A DNA stretch of 64,000 nt from JAGPUQ01 sp036677085 (GTDB taxonomy: Bacteria > Pseudomonadota > Gammaproteobacteria > Pseudomonadales > Porticoccaceae), in NCBI GenBank assembly GCA_036677085.1, contig JAKFFI010000063.1:7056-71055 (forward strand), given 5' to 3'. The notes under the pieces are model-generated. The model made no database searches. It saw only the letters and a program-made list of their open reading frames with translations, and had not been told where the DNA came from. Shown in pieces: positions 1-7,731 of this stretch. The first letter of the stretch is position 1; every line of letters begins with the position of its first letter. The position numbers were made by a program, and so were the translations under genes.

Positions 1-403
1 CATCCAGCACCACCACCCGATCCGTGCCCACCGCTTCCAGCAGTTGCGCCAGATAGCGGGTGGTCACCGGGTCGCGCGCCTTGGTCTTGCGGTCCTTGCG
101 CGCGTAGCAGAGATAGGGGATCACCGCCGTCACCCGCGCTGCGCCCGCATCCTTCAGGGCGCCGATGAAAAACAGCAGCCGGCAGAGCTTGTCGTTGACG
201 GATTTCCCCGGCTCGCCGTACAGCGACTGCACCACGAACAGGTCGCCATTGCGGACGTTTTCCAGCGTGCGGATCTTGTGTTCGCCGTCCTCGAAATCCC
301 GCTCCTCATGCAGGCCGAGCGGGACTCCCAAGGCCGTGGCGATACGCGCGCCGAGCGCTCCGCTTTCGCTCAGGGCAAACAGTTTCAACGCCTGGTCGGT
401 CAT
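1..403 (-). CDS. Ribose-phosphate pyrophosphokinase (PRPP synthetase) family protein, partial
   Basis: The gene runs off the left edge; 134 N-terminal residues are visible, starting MTDQALKLFALSESGALG. Seen: the NVRNGDLFVVQS strand typical of PRPP synthetases, then VIPYLCYARKDRKTK, which matches the flexible catalytic loop (YARQDRK in classical Prs), and DPVTTRYLAQLLEAVGTDRV. The family transfers pyrophosphate from ATP to ribose-5-phosphate to make PRPP in the cytosol. The N-terminus diverges from housekeeping Prs (DFEDGEHKIRTLENVR in place of the usual FSDGE stretch), so this may be an accessory paralogue. Its ATG overlaps the stop of the upstream hydrolase by 4 nt, so the two are translationally coupled. 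Confidence 0.85.
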   Translation of the reverse strand, partial: MTDQALKLFALSESGALGARIATALGVPLGLHEERDFEDGEHKIRTLENVRNGDLFVVQSLYGEPGKSVNDKLCRLLFFIGALKDAGAARVTAVIPYLCYARKDRKTKARDPVTTRYLAQLLEAVGTDRVVVLD

Positions 404-1047
404 GGCGCGAGATGCTCCACAAACCAGGCGCGGGTGAGTTCCGCGACCCGCTCCAGCGCGCCGGGTTCCGGGAACAGATGGGTGGCGCCGGGCACGATGT
501 CGAGGCGATGGGGCGCACGCAGCCGGGCAGCGGCCTTGCGGTTCAGCTCGATCACCAGGTCGTCCTCACCGCCGACGATCAACAGCGTGGGCGCCGTCAC
601 GGCGGGCAGGCTCGCCAGCGCCAGGTCCGGCCGACCGCCGCGCGACACCACCGCAGCGACGCTGTCGGGGCGCGCGGCCGCCGCCCCCAGCGCCGCCGCC
701 GCACCGGTGCTGGCGCCAAACAGTCCGATCCGCAGTCCGGTGGTCGCCGGCTGGCGTTGTGCCCAGTCGATCACCCCGACCAGGCGGGCCGTCAGCAGCT
801 CGATCGCGAAGCGCAGTGCTCCGGTGCGTTCATCGAGCGCCTGTTCGTCCGGCGTCAACAGATCGAACAGCAGGGTCGATAAGCCGGCCCGGTGCAGTAC
901 CCCGGCGACCTGGAGATTGCGCGGGCTCAGGCGACCGCTGCCGCTGCCGTGGGCAAAGATGACAAGGCCCGCTCCGGTCGGCGCGACGGCCAGCGCACCG
1001 TCCAGTCGCGCATCCCCCACATCCACCCGGACATCGCGGTGGTTCAT
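400..1047 (-). CDS. Alpha/beta hydrolase, dienelactone hydrolase-like
   Basis: 215 residues. Seen: an oxyanion-hole strand FAHGSGSGR (about 31-39), a nucleophile elbow GASTGA with Ser about 113, an acidic residue in GGEDD (about 159-163) and a catalytic His in GATHLFPEP (about 190). This is a complete Ser-Asp-His triad on a short cytosolic hydrolase without a signal peptide. The substrate cannot be read from the sequence. It lies between a phosphoribosyltransferase and a PRPP synthetase-like gene with 4-nt overlaps on both sides, so the three products are probably made in fixed ratio. In some bacteria this hydrolase type is fused or adjacent to a phosphoribosyltransferase domain; the link to PRPP chemistry here is inference. 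Confidence 0.85.
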   Translation of the reverse strand: MNHRDVRVDVGDARLDGALAVAPTGAGLVIFAHGSGSGRLSPRNLQVAGVLHRAGLSTLLFDLLTPDEQALDERTGALRFAIELLTARLVGVIDWAQRQPATTGLRIGLFGASTGAAAALGAAAARPDSVAAVVSRGGRPDLALASLPAVTAPTLLIVGGEDDLVIELNRKAAARLRAPHRLDIVPGATHLFPEPGALERVAELTRAWFVEHLAP

Positions 1048-1724
1048 GTCGTGCTCTCCTCGTCGTCGCCCGCGCCCGAATCCCGCCAGGCCTCGGCCAG
1101 CAGTTCCCGGACCTCGTTGTCGGTGAGCTGGGGAAATTCCCGGTACCAGGGACCGATGGCGAAGAAGGCTGCGGGGTCTTCCATGCAGATCACCTCGTCG
1201 GCTTCCGCCCGCAGGCGCGCCACCGTATGGGGCGGCGCCACCGGCACCGCGACCACAATGCGGCCCGGCTGTTGCTGTCGCAGCGCCGCGATTGCGGCGC
1301 GCATCGTGGCGCCGGTAGCGAGGCCATCGTCCACCAGAATGACGCAGCGCCCCGCGATGGCGGGTGATGGGCGCTCGCCGCGATAGGCCAGTTCACGCCG
1401 CGCCAGTTCACGCTGTTCGCGCGCGGCGCTCGCCGCGATCACCTCGGCGTCGAGGCCCAGTGACGCTACCAGCTCCGTGTTCAGCACCTGCACCCCGCCG
1501 CTGGCGATGGCGCCCATGGCCAGCTCTTCCTGGCCGGGCACCCCCAGCTTGCGCACCAGCATGAGATCGAGGGGTGCTCCGATGGCGCGGGCAACCGCGA
1601 ATCCCACCGGCACGCCGCCGCGAGGCAGCGCCAGCACCAGGGTATCGGTGCGTCCCGCGTAGCGGTGCAGCGCCTGGCCGAGCCGTCGCCCGGCCTCGGC
1701 CCGGTTCTGAAACACTCTGCTCAT
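1044..1724 (-). CDS. Phosphoribosyltransferase domain protein
   Basis: 226 residues. The type I phosphoribosyltransferase PRPP-binding motif is clear at about 128-141 (VILVDDGLATGATM). The N-terminal LALPRGGVPVGFAVAR segment (about 31-46) and PLDLMLVRKLGVPGQEELAMG are typical of the stand-alone PRTase group annotated near dienelactone hydrolases. Family chemistry is exchange of a base or small nucleophile with PRPP; the acceptor is unknown. The gene heads the minus-strand operon PRTase, hydrolase, PRPP synthetase-like. It starts 29 bases after the ribonucleotide reductase stop, so read-through from nrdJ is plausible. It is too short for, and unlike, the purine or pyrimidine salvage PRTases I can recall. 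Confidence 0.87.
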   Translation of the reverse strand: MSRVFQNRAEAGRRLGQALHRYAGRTDTLVLALPRGGVPVGFAVARAIGAPLDLMLVRKLGVPGQEELAMGAIASGGVQVLNTELVASLGLDAEVIAASAAREQRELARRELAYRGERPSPAIAGRCVILVDDGLATGATMRAAIAALRQQQPGRIVVAVPVAPPHTVARLRAEADEVICMEDPAAFFAIGPWYREFPQLTDNEVRELLAEAWRDSGAGDDEESTT

Positions 1725-1753
1725 GGCAGTTCTTCCTCAGCTTCGGCTACCCG

Positions 1754-3583
1754 CTACAGGCAGCGGGAGTCACCGCAGGCGGTACAGATGTCGCAACCTT
1801 CCTGATGGATGCGCGCCGCCGCCGCGCACTTGGCGCAGCGCCGGAAAGCCTGCCCATCATCGCTCAGCACCGCGCCGCGCACCGCGTTCGGCCGGTAGGT
1901 GGTGCACCCCTTGCAGCCGAGATCATAGGCCTGATCGTAGACATTCCTGAAATCCGCGAAAGAAATTTCGGCCGGTAGATTGATGGTCTTGGAAACCGCC
2001 GCATCGATGTATTTCTGCACCGCCGCCTGCATGGCCAGGTGCGCGGCAGGCGCCAGCTCCCGGGCGGTGACGAAAGTCGCCGGCAAGGCCGCCCGCTCGC
2101 CCTTGAGCTGCCGGAACAGACGGTAGGCATGGTCCGTCATGTGCTCGGCGCAGCGGGTGCCGTCGGGCAGCAGGACGTTGCGCGCGTACGCCAGCGCATA
2201 GACCGGCTCCAGCCCCGAGGAGAGGTTGTCAGCGACCAGCGAGATGGTGCCCGTGGGCGCCACCGAGGTCACCAGTCCGTTGCGCATGCCATGCTCGCCT
2301 ATGGCGGCGCGCAGCTCCGGTTCCAGCGCGCGGACATTCGCACTCGCCAGGTAGCGATCGCGGTCGAACAGGGGGAAGGTGCCCTTCTCGGCGGCCAGCT
2401 CGGTGGAGGCGAGATAAGCGGCGCGGCGCAGGTGGCGCAGCCAGCGCTCGGTCGCCGCCAGCGCTTCGGCACTGCCGTAGGTCAGCCCGCACAGTATCAG
2501 CGCGTCGGCGAGGCCGGTGATGCCCAGCCCGATGCGGCGCTTGGTCTTGGCTTCACGGCGCTGCGCGTCCAGCGGAAAGCGCGAGACGTCGATGGCGTTG
2601 TCGAGCATGCGCACGCCGAGGCGGGTCACCGCCGCCAGCTGTTCCAGATCGAGCGCGGCGTCGCTCGCGAAGGGCCGCTCGACCAGTGCGGCGAGATTGA
2701 CCGAGCCCAGCACGCAGGCGCCGTAGGGCGGCAGCGGCTGCTCGCCGCAGGGATTGGTGGTGGCGATGGTCTCGCAATAGCCGAGGTTGTTGCGGGCGTT
2801 GATTCGGTCGATGAAGATCACCCCGGGTTCGGCGCTGTCGTAGCTGGCGCGCAAGATCCAGTCCCACAGCGCCCGCGCCGGCAGGGTACGGAAGACGGCG
2901 CCACCGAACTTCAGCGCCCAGGGCGCGTCCGCCCGCACCGCCGCCATGAAAGCGTCCGTCACCAGCACCGAGAGATTGAAGTTGGTCAGCCGTCCCGGCT
3001 GCGCCTTGGCGGCGACGAAGTCCTCGATGTCCGGGTGATCGCAGGCGAGCGACGCCATCATGGCGCCGCGCCGGTAGCCGGCCGACAGGATGGTCGCGCA
3101 CATGGCGTCCCACACCGCCATGAAGCTGACCGGGCCGGAGGCATCCGCGCCGATGCCGTGCACCGGCGCGCCCTTGGGGCGCAGGGTCGAGAAGTCGTAG
3201 CCGATGCCGCCACCCTGTTGCAGGGTCAGCGCCGCTTCGCGCAGGTGCTCGAAGATCCCGCCCATGTCGTCCGGGAGGGTGCCCATGACGAAGCAGTTGC
3301 ACAGGGTGACGTCGCGGGCCGTGCCGGCACCGGCCAGGATGCGCCCGGCCGGCATGAATTTGAAATCCGTCAAAGCGTCGCGAAAGCGCCCGGCCCAGAG
3401 CGCCGGCTCGGCCTCGGGCGTGGCCAGCGCGGTGGCGACTCGATCCCAGGTGTCCTCGATGGAGCGCTCGATCGGCGCGCCGGTGGGCGCCCTGAGGCGA
3501 TACTTGAGTTCCCAGATTTTCTGCGACACTGGGGAGAGCGGAGCCACTGGAGTCCTCGCGCCCGTGGGTGTGGCAATCAGCAT
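1754..3583 (-). CDS. nrdJ: Ribonucleotide reductase, adenosylcobalamin-dependent (class II)
   Basis: 609 residues from the chosen ATG (MLIATPTGARTP). It reduces ribonucleotides to deoxyribonucleotides with a B12-generated thiyl radical and needs no oxygen. Seen: the CNCFVMG redox-cysteine strand, LTLQQGGGIGYDFSTLRPKG, NPCGEQPLPPYGAC with the NxCxE active-site loop, and RRIGLGITGLAD. The C-terminal tail is cysteine-rich (CAKC, CDICTACGDSRC), as expected for the redox or zinc tail of class II enzymes. No ATP-cone is evident at the N-terminus. An in-frame ATG at 3640 would add 19 residues of low-complexity sequence; I prefer 3583 because homologous sequence begins just after it (LSPVSQKIWELKYRL). 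No good ribosome-binding site precedes either start. The gene is followed closely by the phosphoribosyltransferase operon. Confidence 0.93.
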   Translation of the reverse strand: MLIATPTGARTPVAPLSPVSQKIWELKYRLRAPTGAPIERSIEDTWDRVATALATPEAEPALWAGRFRDALTDFKFMPAGRILAGAGTARDVTLCNCFVMGTLPDDMGGIFEHLREAALTLQQGGGIGYDFSTLRPKGAPVHGIGADASGPVSFMAVWDAMCATILSAGYRRGAMMASLACDHPDIEDFVAAKAQPGRLTNFNLSVLVTDAFMAAVRADAPWALKFGGAVFRTLPARALWDWILRASYDSAEPGVIFIDRINARNNLGYCETIATTNPCGEQPLPPYGACVLGSVNLAALVERPFASDAALDLEQLAAVTRLGVRMLDNAIDVSRFPLDAQRREAKTKRRIGLGITGLADALILCGLTYGSAEALAATERWLRHLRRAAYLASTELAAEKGTFPLFDRDRYLASANVRALEPELRAAIGEHGMRNGLVTSVAPTGTISLVADNLSSGLEPVYALAYARNVLLPDGTRCAEHMTDHAYRLFRQLKGERAALPATFVTARELAPAAHLAMQAAVQKYIDAAVSKTINLPAEISFADFRNVYDQAYDLGCKGCTTYRPNAVRGAVLSDDGQAFRRCAKCAAAARIHQEGCDICTACGDSRCL

Positions 3584-3752
3584 AGGAGGCGGGGATCGGT
3601 GAGACAAGGCGACGCGCCCTGCCCCTGGTGTGCATCCCATCCCGGCAGCGCTGCGGGGCGACCCAAGGCCCTCGGGGCACCAAGGCTGTCCGGCGCGCCG
3701 GTATCAGGGAAAATGCCGGACCCTTGACCCGGAGCGAAGTACGGGAAGGAGC

Positions 3753-3781
3753 TTATAACCCGAGAAAATACCGGAAAACAA
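3753..3781 (-). promoter_or_regulatory. Candidate sigma-70 promoter of nrdJ
   Basis: On the minus strand TTGTTT (3776-3781) and TTATAA (3753-3758) are separated by 17 bases in an AT-rich island of an otherwise GC-rich region. The predicted start near 3746 would give a leader of about 160 nt. This rests on pattern matching only. Confidence 0.35.
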
Positions 3782-3796
3782 ACTCTCAACCTATTG

Positions 3797-3812
3797 AATA
3801 CAAAATAGTATT
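3797..3812. promoter_or_regulatory. Inverted repeat just upstream of the nrdJ promoter candidate
   Basis: The 16-base AATACAAAATAGTATT has perfect 5-base arms (AATAC/GTATT) and ends 16 bases upstream of the candidate -35 box. It could be an operator for nrdJ. The spacing of its C and G does not fit the NrdR-box consensus I remember, so I do not assign a regulator. Confidence 0.3.
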
Positions 3813-3893
3813 AACCGAATTGAAACCTGGTTTGCTGCCCTCCCTGGCAGCGCTCCCGGCCCTCAGCGCATCCGTGTTGAGCGCATCAGGAAA

Positions 3894-5051
3894 TCAGTAC
3901 GACTTCGGCAGCCCCAGGATGAACTCGCCGATGTAGTTGAGCGTCATCTCGCGGTTGATGGGCGCGATCTTGCCCAGTCGCGCGGCGATGAAGTGGCTCA
4001 GCATGTCGTAACTCTCGCAGAACCCGTAACCGCCGAAGCACTGGAGGGCGGCGTCGGCGGCTTTGTAGGCCGCGTCGGTGCCCACCAGCTTGCCCATGTT
4101 GGCGATGTCGCCGACCACCTTGGGAGACTGGCCCTGGTCGTGCAGCCAGGCGGACTTCAGCACCAGCAGAGACGCGGCTTCGAGCTGCGCGCGCGCCTCG
4201 GCCATGGGGTGTTGCAGACCCTGGTAGGCGCCTATGGGGCCTTTGAAGATGGTGCGCTCGTTGGCGTATTCGACGCCGCGCGCGAGCGCATGACGACCGC
4301 CGCCGATGGCGCCCGCCGCCACCACCATGCGTTCGGGGTTCAAGGCGTCGAACAGCACCTCGATGCCACGCCCGACCTTGCCCAGCACGTTTTCGCGCGG
4401 CACCTTCACATTGTCGAAGTAGACGAAGAACTGCCCCTCGGCATTCATCAGCATGGTGTCCATGCGATCCCAGGACAGACCGGCGGAATCCGTATCCACC
4501 ACGAACAGGGTCAGCTCGGCGCGCCCGTCTCCGGTACTGGTCTTGGCCACCACCAGGACCTGGTGGGCGTCGTTGATGCCGCTGATGAACAGCTTGTTGC
4601 CGTTCAGGATGAAATGATCGCCCTCTTCCTTCGCGACGGTCTGGATCTTGAAGGTGTTGGTGCCGGCGTTGGGCTCGGTAATGGCAAAGCAGCAGCGTTT
4701 CTCGCCGCTGGCGATGGGCGGCAACCAGCGCTGCTTCTGCGCCTCGGTGCCGTGGCGGCTGATGCTGGGCACCGCGATGCCCTGGTTGACGACGAAAAAC
4801 AGCGGCGCCACGCCGCGCTCGGCGAGCCGCTCCTGCAGCAGCACCAGCGCCACCATGCCGAGCCCCGAACCGCCATAGGCCTCCGGCGTATTGATGCCGA
4901 GAATCCCCGCGCCGGCCAGCGCATCCCATTGCGCCTGGGGAAAAGTCTGGGTCTTGGCGCACTCGACGTAATAGGAACGGGGAAAATCCCGCACGATCCT
5001 GTCGGCGGTATCGAGCAGCATCTGGTGTTCTTCGGTGAAATTGAAATCCAT
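3894..5051 (-). CDS. Acyl-CoA dehydrogenase family protein
   Basis: 385 residues starting MDFNFTEEHQMLLDTADRIV, with a GGGGAA ribosome-binding stretch before the ATG. It should oxidise an acyl-CoA thioester to the 2-enoyl-CoA using FAD and pass electrons to ETF. Seen: CFAITEPNAGTNTFKIQT (FAD/substrate signature), LFISGINDAHQVLVVAKT, EVLFDALNPERMVVAAGAIG, YQGLQHPMAEA and the C-terminal QCFGGYGFCESYDM flavin-site strand. The length is normal for the family. It stands alone on the minus strand with a 310-base gap behind it and a divergent LLM oxidoreductase ahead. The natural substrate cannot be read. Confidence 0.92.
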   Translation of the reverse strand: MDFNFTEEHQMLLDTADRIVRDFPRSYYVECAKTQTFPQAQWDALAGAGILGINTPEAYGGSGLGMVALVLLQERLAERGVAPLFFVVNQGIAVPSISRHGTEAQKQRWLPPIASGEKRCCFAITEPNAGTNTFKIQTVAKEEGDHFILNGNKLFISGINDAHQVLVVAKTSTGDGRAELTLFVVDTDSAGLSWDRMDTMLMNAEGQFFVYFDNVKVPRENVLGKVGRGIEVLFDALNPERMVVAAGAIGGGRHALARGVEYANERTIFKGPIGAYQGLQHPMAEARAQLEAASLLVLKSAWLHDQGQSPKVVGDIANMGKLVGTDAAYKAADAALQCFGGYGFCESYDMLSHFIAARLGKIAPINREMTLNYIGEFILGLPKSY

Positions 5052-5318
5052 GACGTGGGTTCCCCGTTACCAATGGTGTAAAACAAGGTGAAAAGGTTGA
5101 TGTAAAAAATTTGGTGCAAAAAATCCCTGTTAGATGTCTGGCGTGGCGCGATGAGCCAAACCCGCGCCGCCCTGTTCGCGCGGCGCATCCCAGCTTATCC
5201 GCCCCGCGCTACCCGGCAAGCGCTGCCTGCGACCGGTGCGCCACGGCGGCTGGCGTCCATGGCCCGCGGTTTTCGCCATAATGGCGCGACCACTCCCAAA
5301 TGAAACACGGTGCCCGTC
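5052..5318. other. Divergent intergenic region with A-rich imperfect repeats
   Basis: 267 bases between the acyl-CoA dehydrogenase (minus) and the LLM oxidoreductase (plus). From about 5070 to 5125 the sequence alternates GGTGTAAAAC, GGTGAAAAG, TTGATGTAAAAAA and TTGGTGCAAAAAA. This A-tract-rich imperfect repeat on the dehydrogenase side may hold its promoter or operator. No clean -35/-10 pair stands out. Confidence 0.35.
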
Positions 5319-6203
5319 ATGACCAAACCCGATCTGGGACGCCTGGGCGTCTGGACCTGGCTCGAAGCCTACCCCTATCCCGATTGCATCGCCCTGGCAC
5401 AGCGGCTGGAGTCACTGGGCTACGGCGCACTCTGGGCGCCCGAAGCCTTCGGCCGTGATCCCTTCGTGCTGCTGACCCTGCTCGCACGCGAGACCAGCCG
5501 CCTGAAGCTCGCCACCGGCATCGCCAATATCTACGCCCGCGATGCGATGGCGATGAACTCAGCGCGGCGCTCCCTGCAAGAGATCAGCGGCGACCGCCTG
5601 GTGCTGGGACTCGGGGTCTCCCACGCCGAGATCGTCACACCGATGCGCCACCATGACTACGGGAAACCCGTGGCCACCATGCGCGCCTACGTCGCGGCCA
5701 TGAACGCGGCGAGCTACGCCGCTCCGCTGGCGCCCGAGCCCGTGCCGCTGATCCTGGCCGCGCTGCGCGACAAGATGCTCGCCCTCGCCGGGGAAGTCGC
5801 CGATGGCGCCCACCCCTACTTCGTCACCCCCGAGCACACCGCCCGCGCCCGCGCCATTCTCGGCCCCACCAAGTTGTTGGCGCCGGAACAGAAGGTGCTG
5901 CTGCTGAAGGATCCCAGCGAAGCGCGGCGCGTGGCGCGCAAGTTCATGGCGCTCTATCTGGGCTTGCAGAACTACCGCAACAATCTGCTGTGGCTGGGCT
6001 TCGAGGAACGCGACTTCGAGCACGGCGGCAGCGACCGTCTGGTGGACGGGATCGTCGCCTGGGGCGATGAGACCGCCATCCACAAGCGCATCGAGGCGCA
6101 TTGGGCCAACGGCGCCGACCACGTCTGCATCCAGCCGCTGCGACCCGACGGCGAACCCGGCTTCGACGCCAATGCGCTGACCGCGTTGGCACCGGGGCGC
6201 TGA
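5319..6203 (+). CDS. LLM-class flavin-dependent oxidoreductase (TIGR03620-like)
   Basis: 294 residues from ATG 5319 (MTKPDLGRLGVWTWLEAYP); a GTG at 5310 would add three residues. It is a luciferase-like TIM barrel: ALAQRLESLGYGALWAPEAF, LKLATGIANIYARDAMAMNS and DRLVLGLGVSH resemble the F420- or FMN-dependent group annotated as MSMEG_4141-like. The substrate is unknown. The C-terminal codons (ALTALAPGR) and the first bases after the stop are repeated exactly, over 40 bp, at 8145-8184. Just after the stop a 9-bp unit (GCTGAGCCG then GCTGAACCG) is also repeated. Confidence 0.87.
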   Translation: MTKPDLGRLGVWTWLEAYPYPDCIALAQRLESLGYGALWAPEAFGRDPFVLLTLLARETSRLKLATGIANIYARDAMAMNSARRSLQEISGDRLVLGLGVSHAEIVTPMRHHDYGKPVATMRAYVAAMNAASYAAPLAPEPVPLILAALRDKMLALAGEVADGAHPYFVTPEHTARARAILGPTKLLAPEQKVLLLKDPSEARRVARKFMALYLGLQNYRNNLLWLGFEERDFEHGGSDRLVDGIVAWGDETAIHKRIEAHWANGADHVCIQPLRPDGEPGFDANALTALAPGR

Positions 6204-6365
6204 GCCGGCTGAACCGACAGCGCCCAGCAGCTGGCCCGATCTTCGGTCCAGCCGTGCGCCGGCGGTGCGGGTAAGCGGGGCGAGCCAGTCGAGAGCCTTC
6301 GCGAGGCTTTTCAACAAGCTGTCAGGGTGCGCAACGTTCTTGACGTTCGGGAACAAATCAACTTC

Positions 6366-6409
6366 GCCTCCTTCGCCACACCGGCGCTGACCGGCATAGC
6401 GAAGGAGGC
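6366..6409. terminator. Strong convergent hairpin, probable bidirectional terminator
   Basis: Perfect 11-base arms GCCTCCTTCGC (6366-6376) and GCGAAGGAGGC (6399-6409) lie between two convergent genes. T-rich sequence follows on each strand, but there is no long pure T run. The hairpin is 30 bases past the GDPD stop on the minus strand. Confidence 0.6.
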
Positions 6410-6438
6410 TCTTTGTTGATCGGTTCTTTCTTGGTCAG

Positions 6439-7731
6439 TTACTTCAGGCCCAGGCAATTGGCGTAATAGGTGACGGTCGCCGGCCAGTCACTGAACACGC
6501 CGAGTACGCCAACGTCCTGCGCCAGCACGTCGAGTGCGGTCATCGTGTCGCCGTCGTTGTCGATCGCGTCGGTGACGGACTGATAGTAGTAGCCGCCGCC
6601 CGTCGCCATCGGCCAGGAGCGCTCCAGCGTCCAGGTGATGATCTCGAGCCCCGCCGCCCTGGCATCCAGCGCCCGTTGCGAGGGGACGATATGGCCGGCC
6701 GGATCGAGCGCGAGCAGCGCCCACATCGGCGGCGCCCAGATCCGGATACCCTGGGCCGCGTAAGCCTCAAGATCGGCAGCGCTGGGGAGGTCGGCGGGAA
6801 CATCGGCGTCGTCCAGGAACACCACCTGCCGCCCGAAAGCGGGTTCGTTGGCGATCCAGTAGAGCACATCGTTCCGGTCGAAGGATTGCGCCCACACCCG
6901 ACTCGGGGCAACACCCGCCGCCTTGTATTCGTCGATCATCTGCTGCGCGTAATCCGCCTGGCTGTAATCGCCGACGCCATCGCCATCGCTGTCAAACGGC
7001 ATGGGCACGCTCGCGGATTTCAGCTCCGGCGTGAACTTGGCGCCCAGACCGCGGATGAGCTCGATACTCTCGGCATGGGTCATCAGAGTGCCGTTCTGGG
7101 CATAGAGATCGGTACGCCAGCGCGGGGTGGCATCCAGATACGCCTCGACCGTGGTCGCGGCGGGATTGGCCGCATCCATCTTGCCCTTCAGCGTCTTGAA
7201 CTCCGCAACCGTGATGTCGCTGGTGCAGCACTTGGCCTGGGCCGGTTGCAATACTTCACCCGTCACCGGATCGATCACGGCCGGCACAAAGTCCTGAGTA
7301 CATTTTGCGGCGAGCGGGGTCGCCAGAATGTTCGTTGTCGTGTGCAAATCGCACTGCGAATGGCGACACACCAGCTCCTTATCCTTGGTGAAGGTCACAT
7401 CGCACTCGATAATCCCGGCTCCCATGCGCGATGCCGCCTCGTAGGACTCCCGGGTATGCTCCGGAAACTGCATCCCAGCGCCACGATGCCCTATGGAAAA
7501 ATCGCTGCGAAAAAACGGGCCCTTCTCGCAGGACGCAAGCTTGTCCTTGAGCGGACCTGCATCCATATCCTGCACCAGATAAAACGGCCGTGGGCCGAGC
7601 TGCACCTCGTGGATGCCGAGCGCTCGACCGTCCCCGCTTTTGGCTGCTGCCGGTACGGCTGCGTCGAGCGCCCCCGCCATACTGACCAGCAGACCGGCGA
7701 TACAGCTTCTGAACATCATCGTTTTCACCAT
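6439..7731 (-). CDS. Secreted glycerophosphodiester phosphodiesterase family protein
   Basis: 430 residues. The start at 7731 (MVKTMMFRS) has a good ribosome-binding site (AGAGGAAG) and begins a signal peptide (CIAGLLVSMAGALDAAVPAAA), so the enzyme is periplasmic or exported. It would hydrolyse glycerophosphodiesters to glycerol-3-phosphate and an alcohol. Seen: IGHRGAG with the catalytic His, PEHTRESYEAASRMGAGIIE then CDVTFTKDKELVCRHSQCD, the metal- and acid-base-bearing part of a GlpQ-like barrel. A calcium-loop-like DSDGDGVGD lies in the middle (a TSP3/EF-hand-type acidic loop). Several cysteines suggest disulfides. Upstream in-frame codons up to 7989 are not part of the gene. Confidence 0.9.
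   Translation of the reverse strand: MVKTMMFRSCIAGLLVSMAGALDAAVPAAAKSGDGRALGIHEVQLGPRPFYLVQDMDAGPLKDKLASCEKGPFFRSDFSIGHRGAGMQFPEHTRESYEAASRMGAGIIECDVTFTKDKELVCRHSQCDLHTTTNILATPLAAKCTQDFVPAVIDPVTGEVLQPAQAKCCTSDITVAEFKTLKGKMDAANPAATTVEAYLDATPRWRTDLYAQNGTLMTHAESIELIRGLGAKFTPELKSASVPMPFDSDGDGVGDYSQADYAQQMIDEYKAAGVAPSRVWAQSFDRNDVLYWIANEPAFGRQVVFLDDADVPADLPSAADLEAYAAQGIRIWAPPMWALLALDPAGHIVPSQRALDARAAGLEIITWTLERSWPMATGGGYYYQSVTDAIDNDGDTMTALDVLAQDVGVLGVFSDWPATVTYYANCLGLK

Larger units (their letters stand above)
3584..3893. other. Intergenic region upstream of nrdJ
   Basis: These 310 bases separate nrdJ from the stop of an acyl-CoA dehydrogenase. I see no gene. The right half is distinctly AT-rich against its surroundings and holds a candidate promoter and a 16-bp inverted repeat (separate entries). 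The left half is GC-rich with a GTCCGGC/GCCGGAC inverted pair around 3689-3722 on the nrdJ leader. I looked for cobalamin-riboswitch consensus pieces, reasonable before a B12-dependent enzyme, and did not find a convincing one. Confidence 0.5.

Noticed and set aside
3584..3760. Cobalamin riboswitch before nrdJ
   Set aside because: I could not match the conserved B12-box or its flanking core; a covariance search is needed to exclude it.
3797..3812. NrdR box
   Set aside because: The inverted repeat has the wrong spacing between its C and G positions, and no second box at the usual distance was found.
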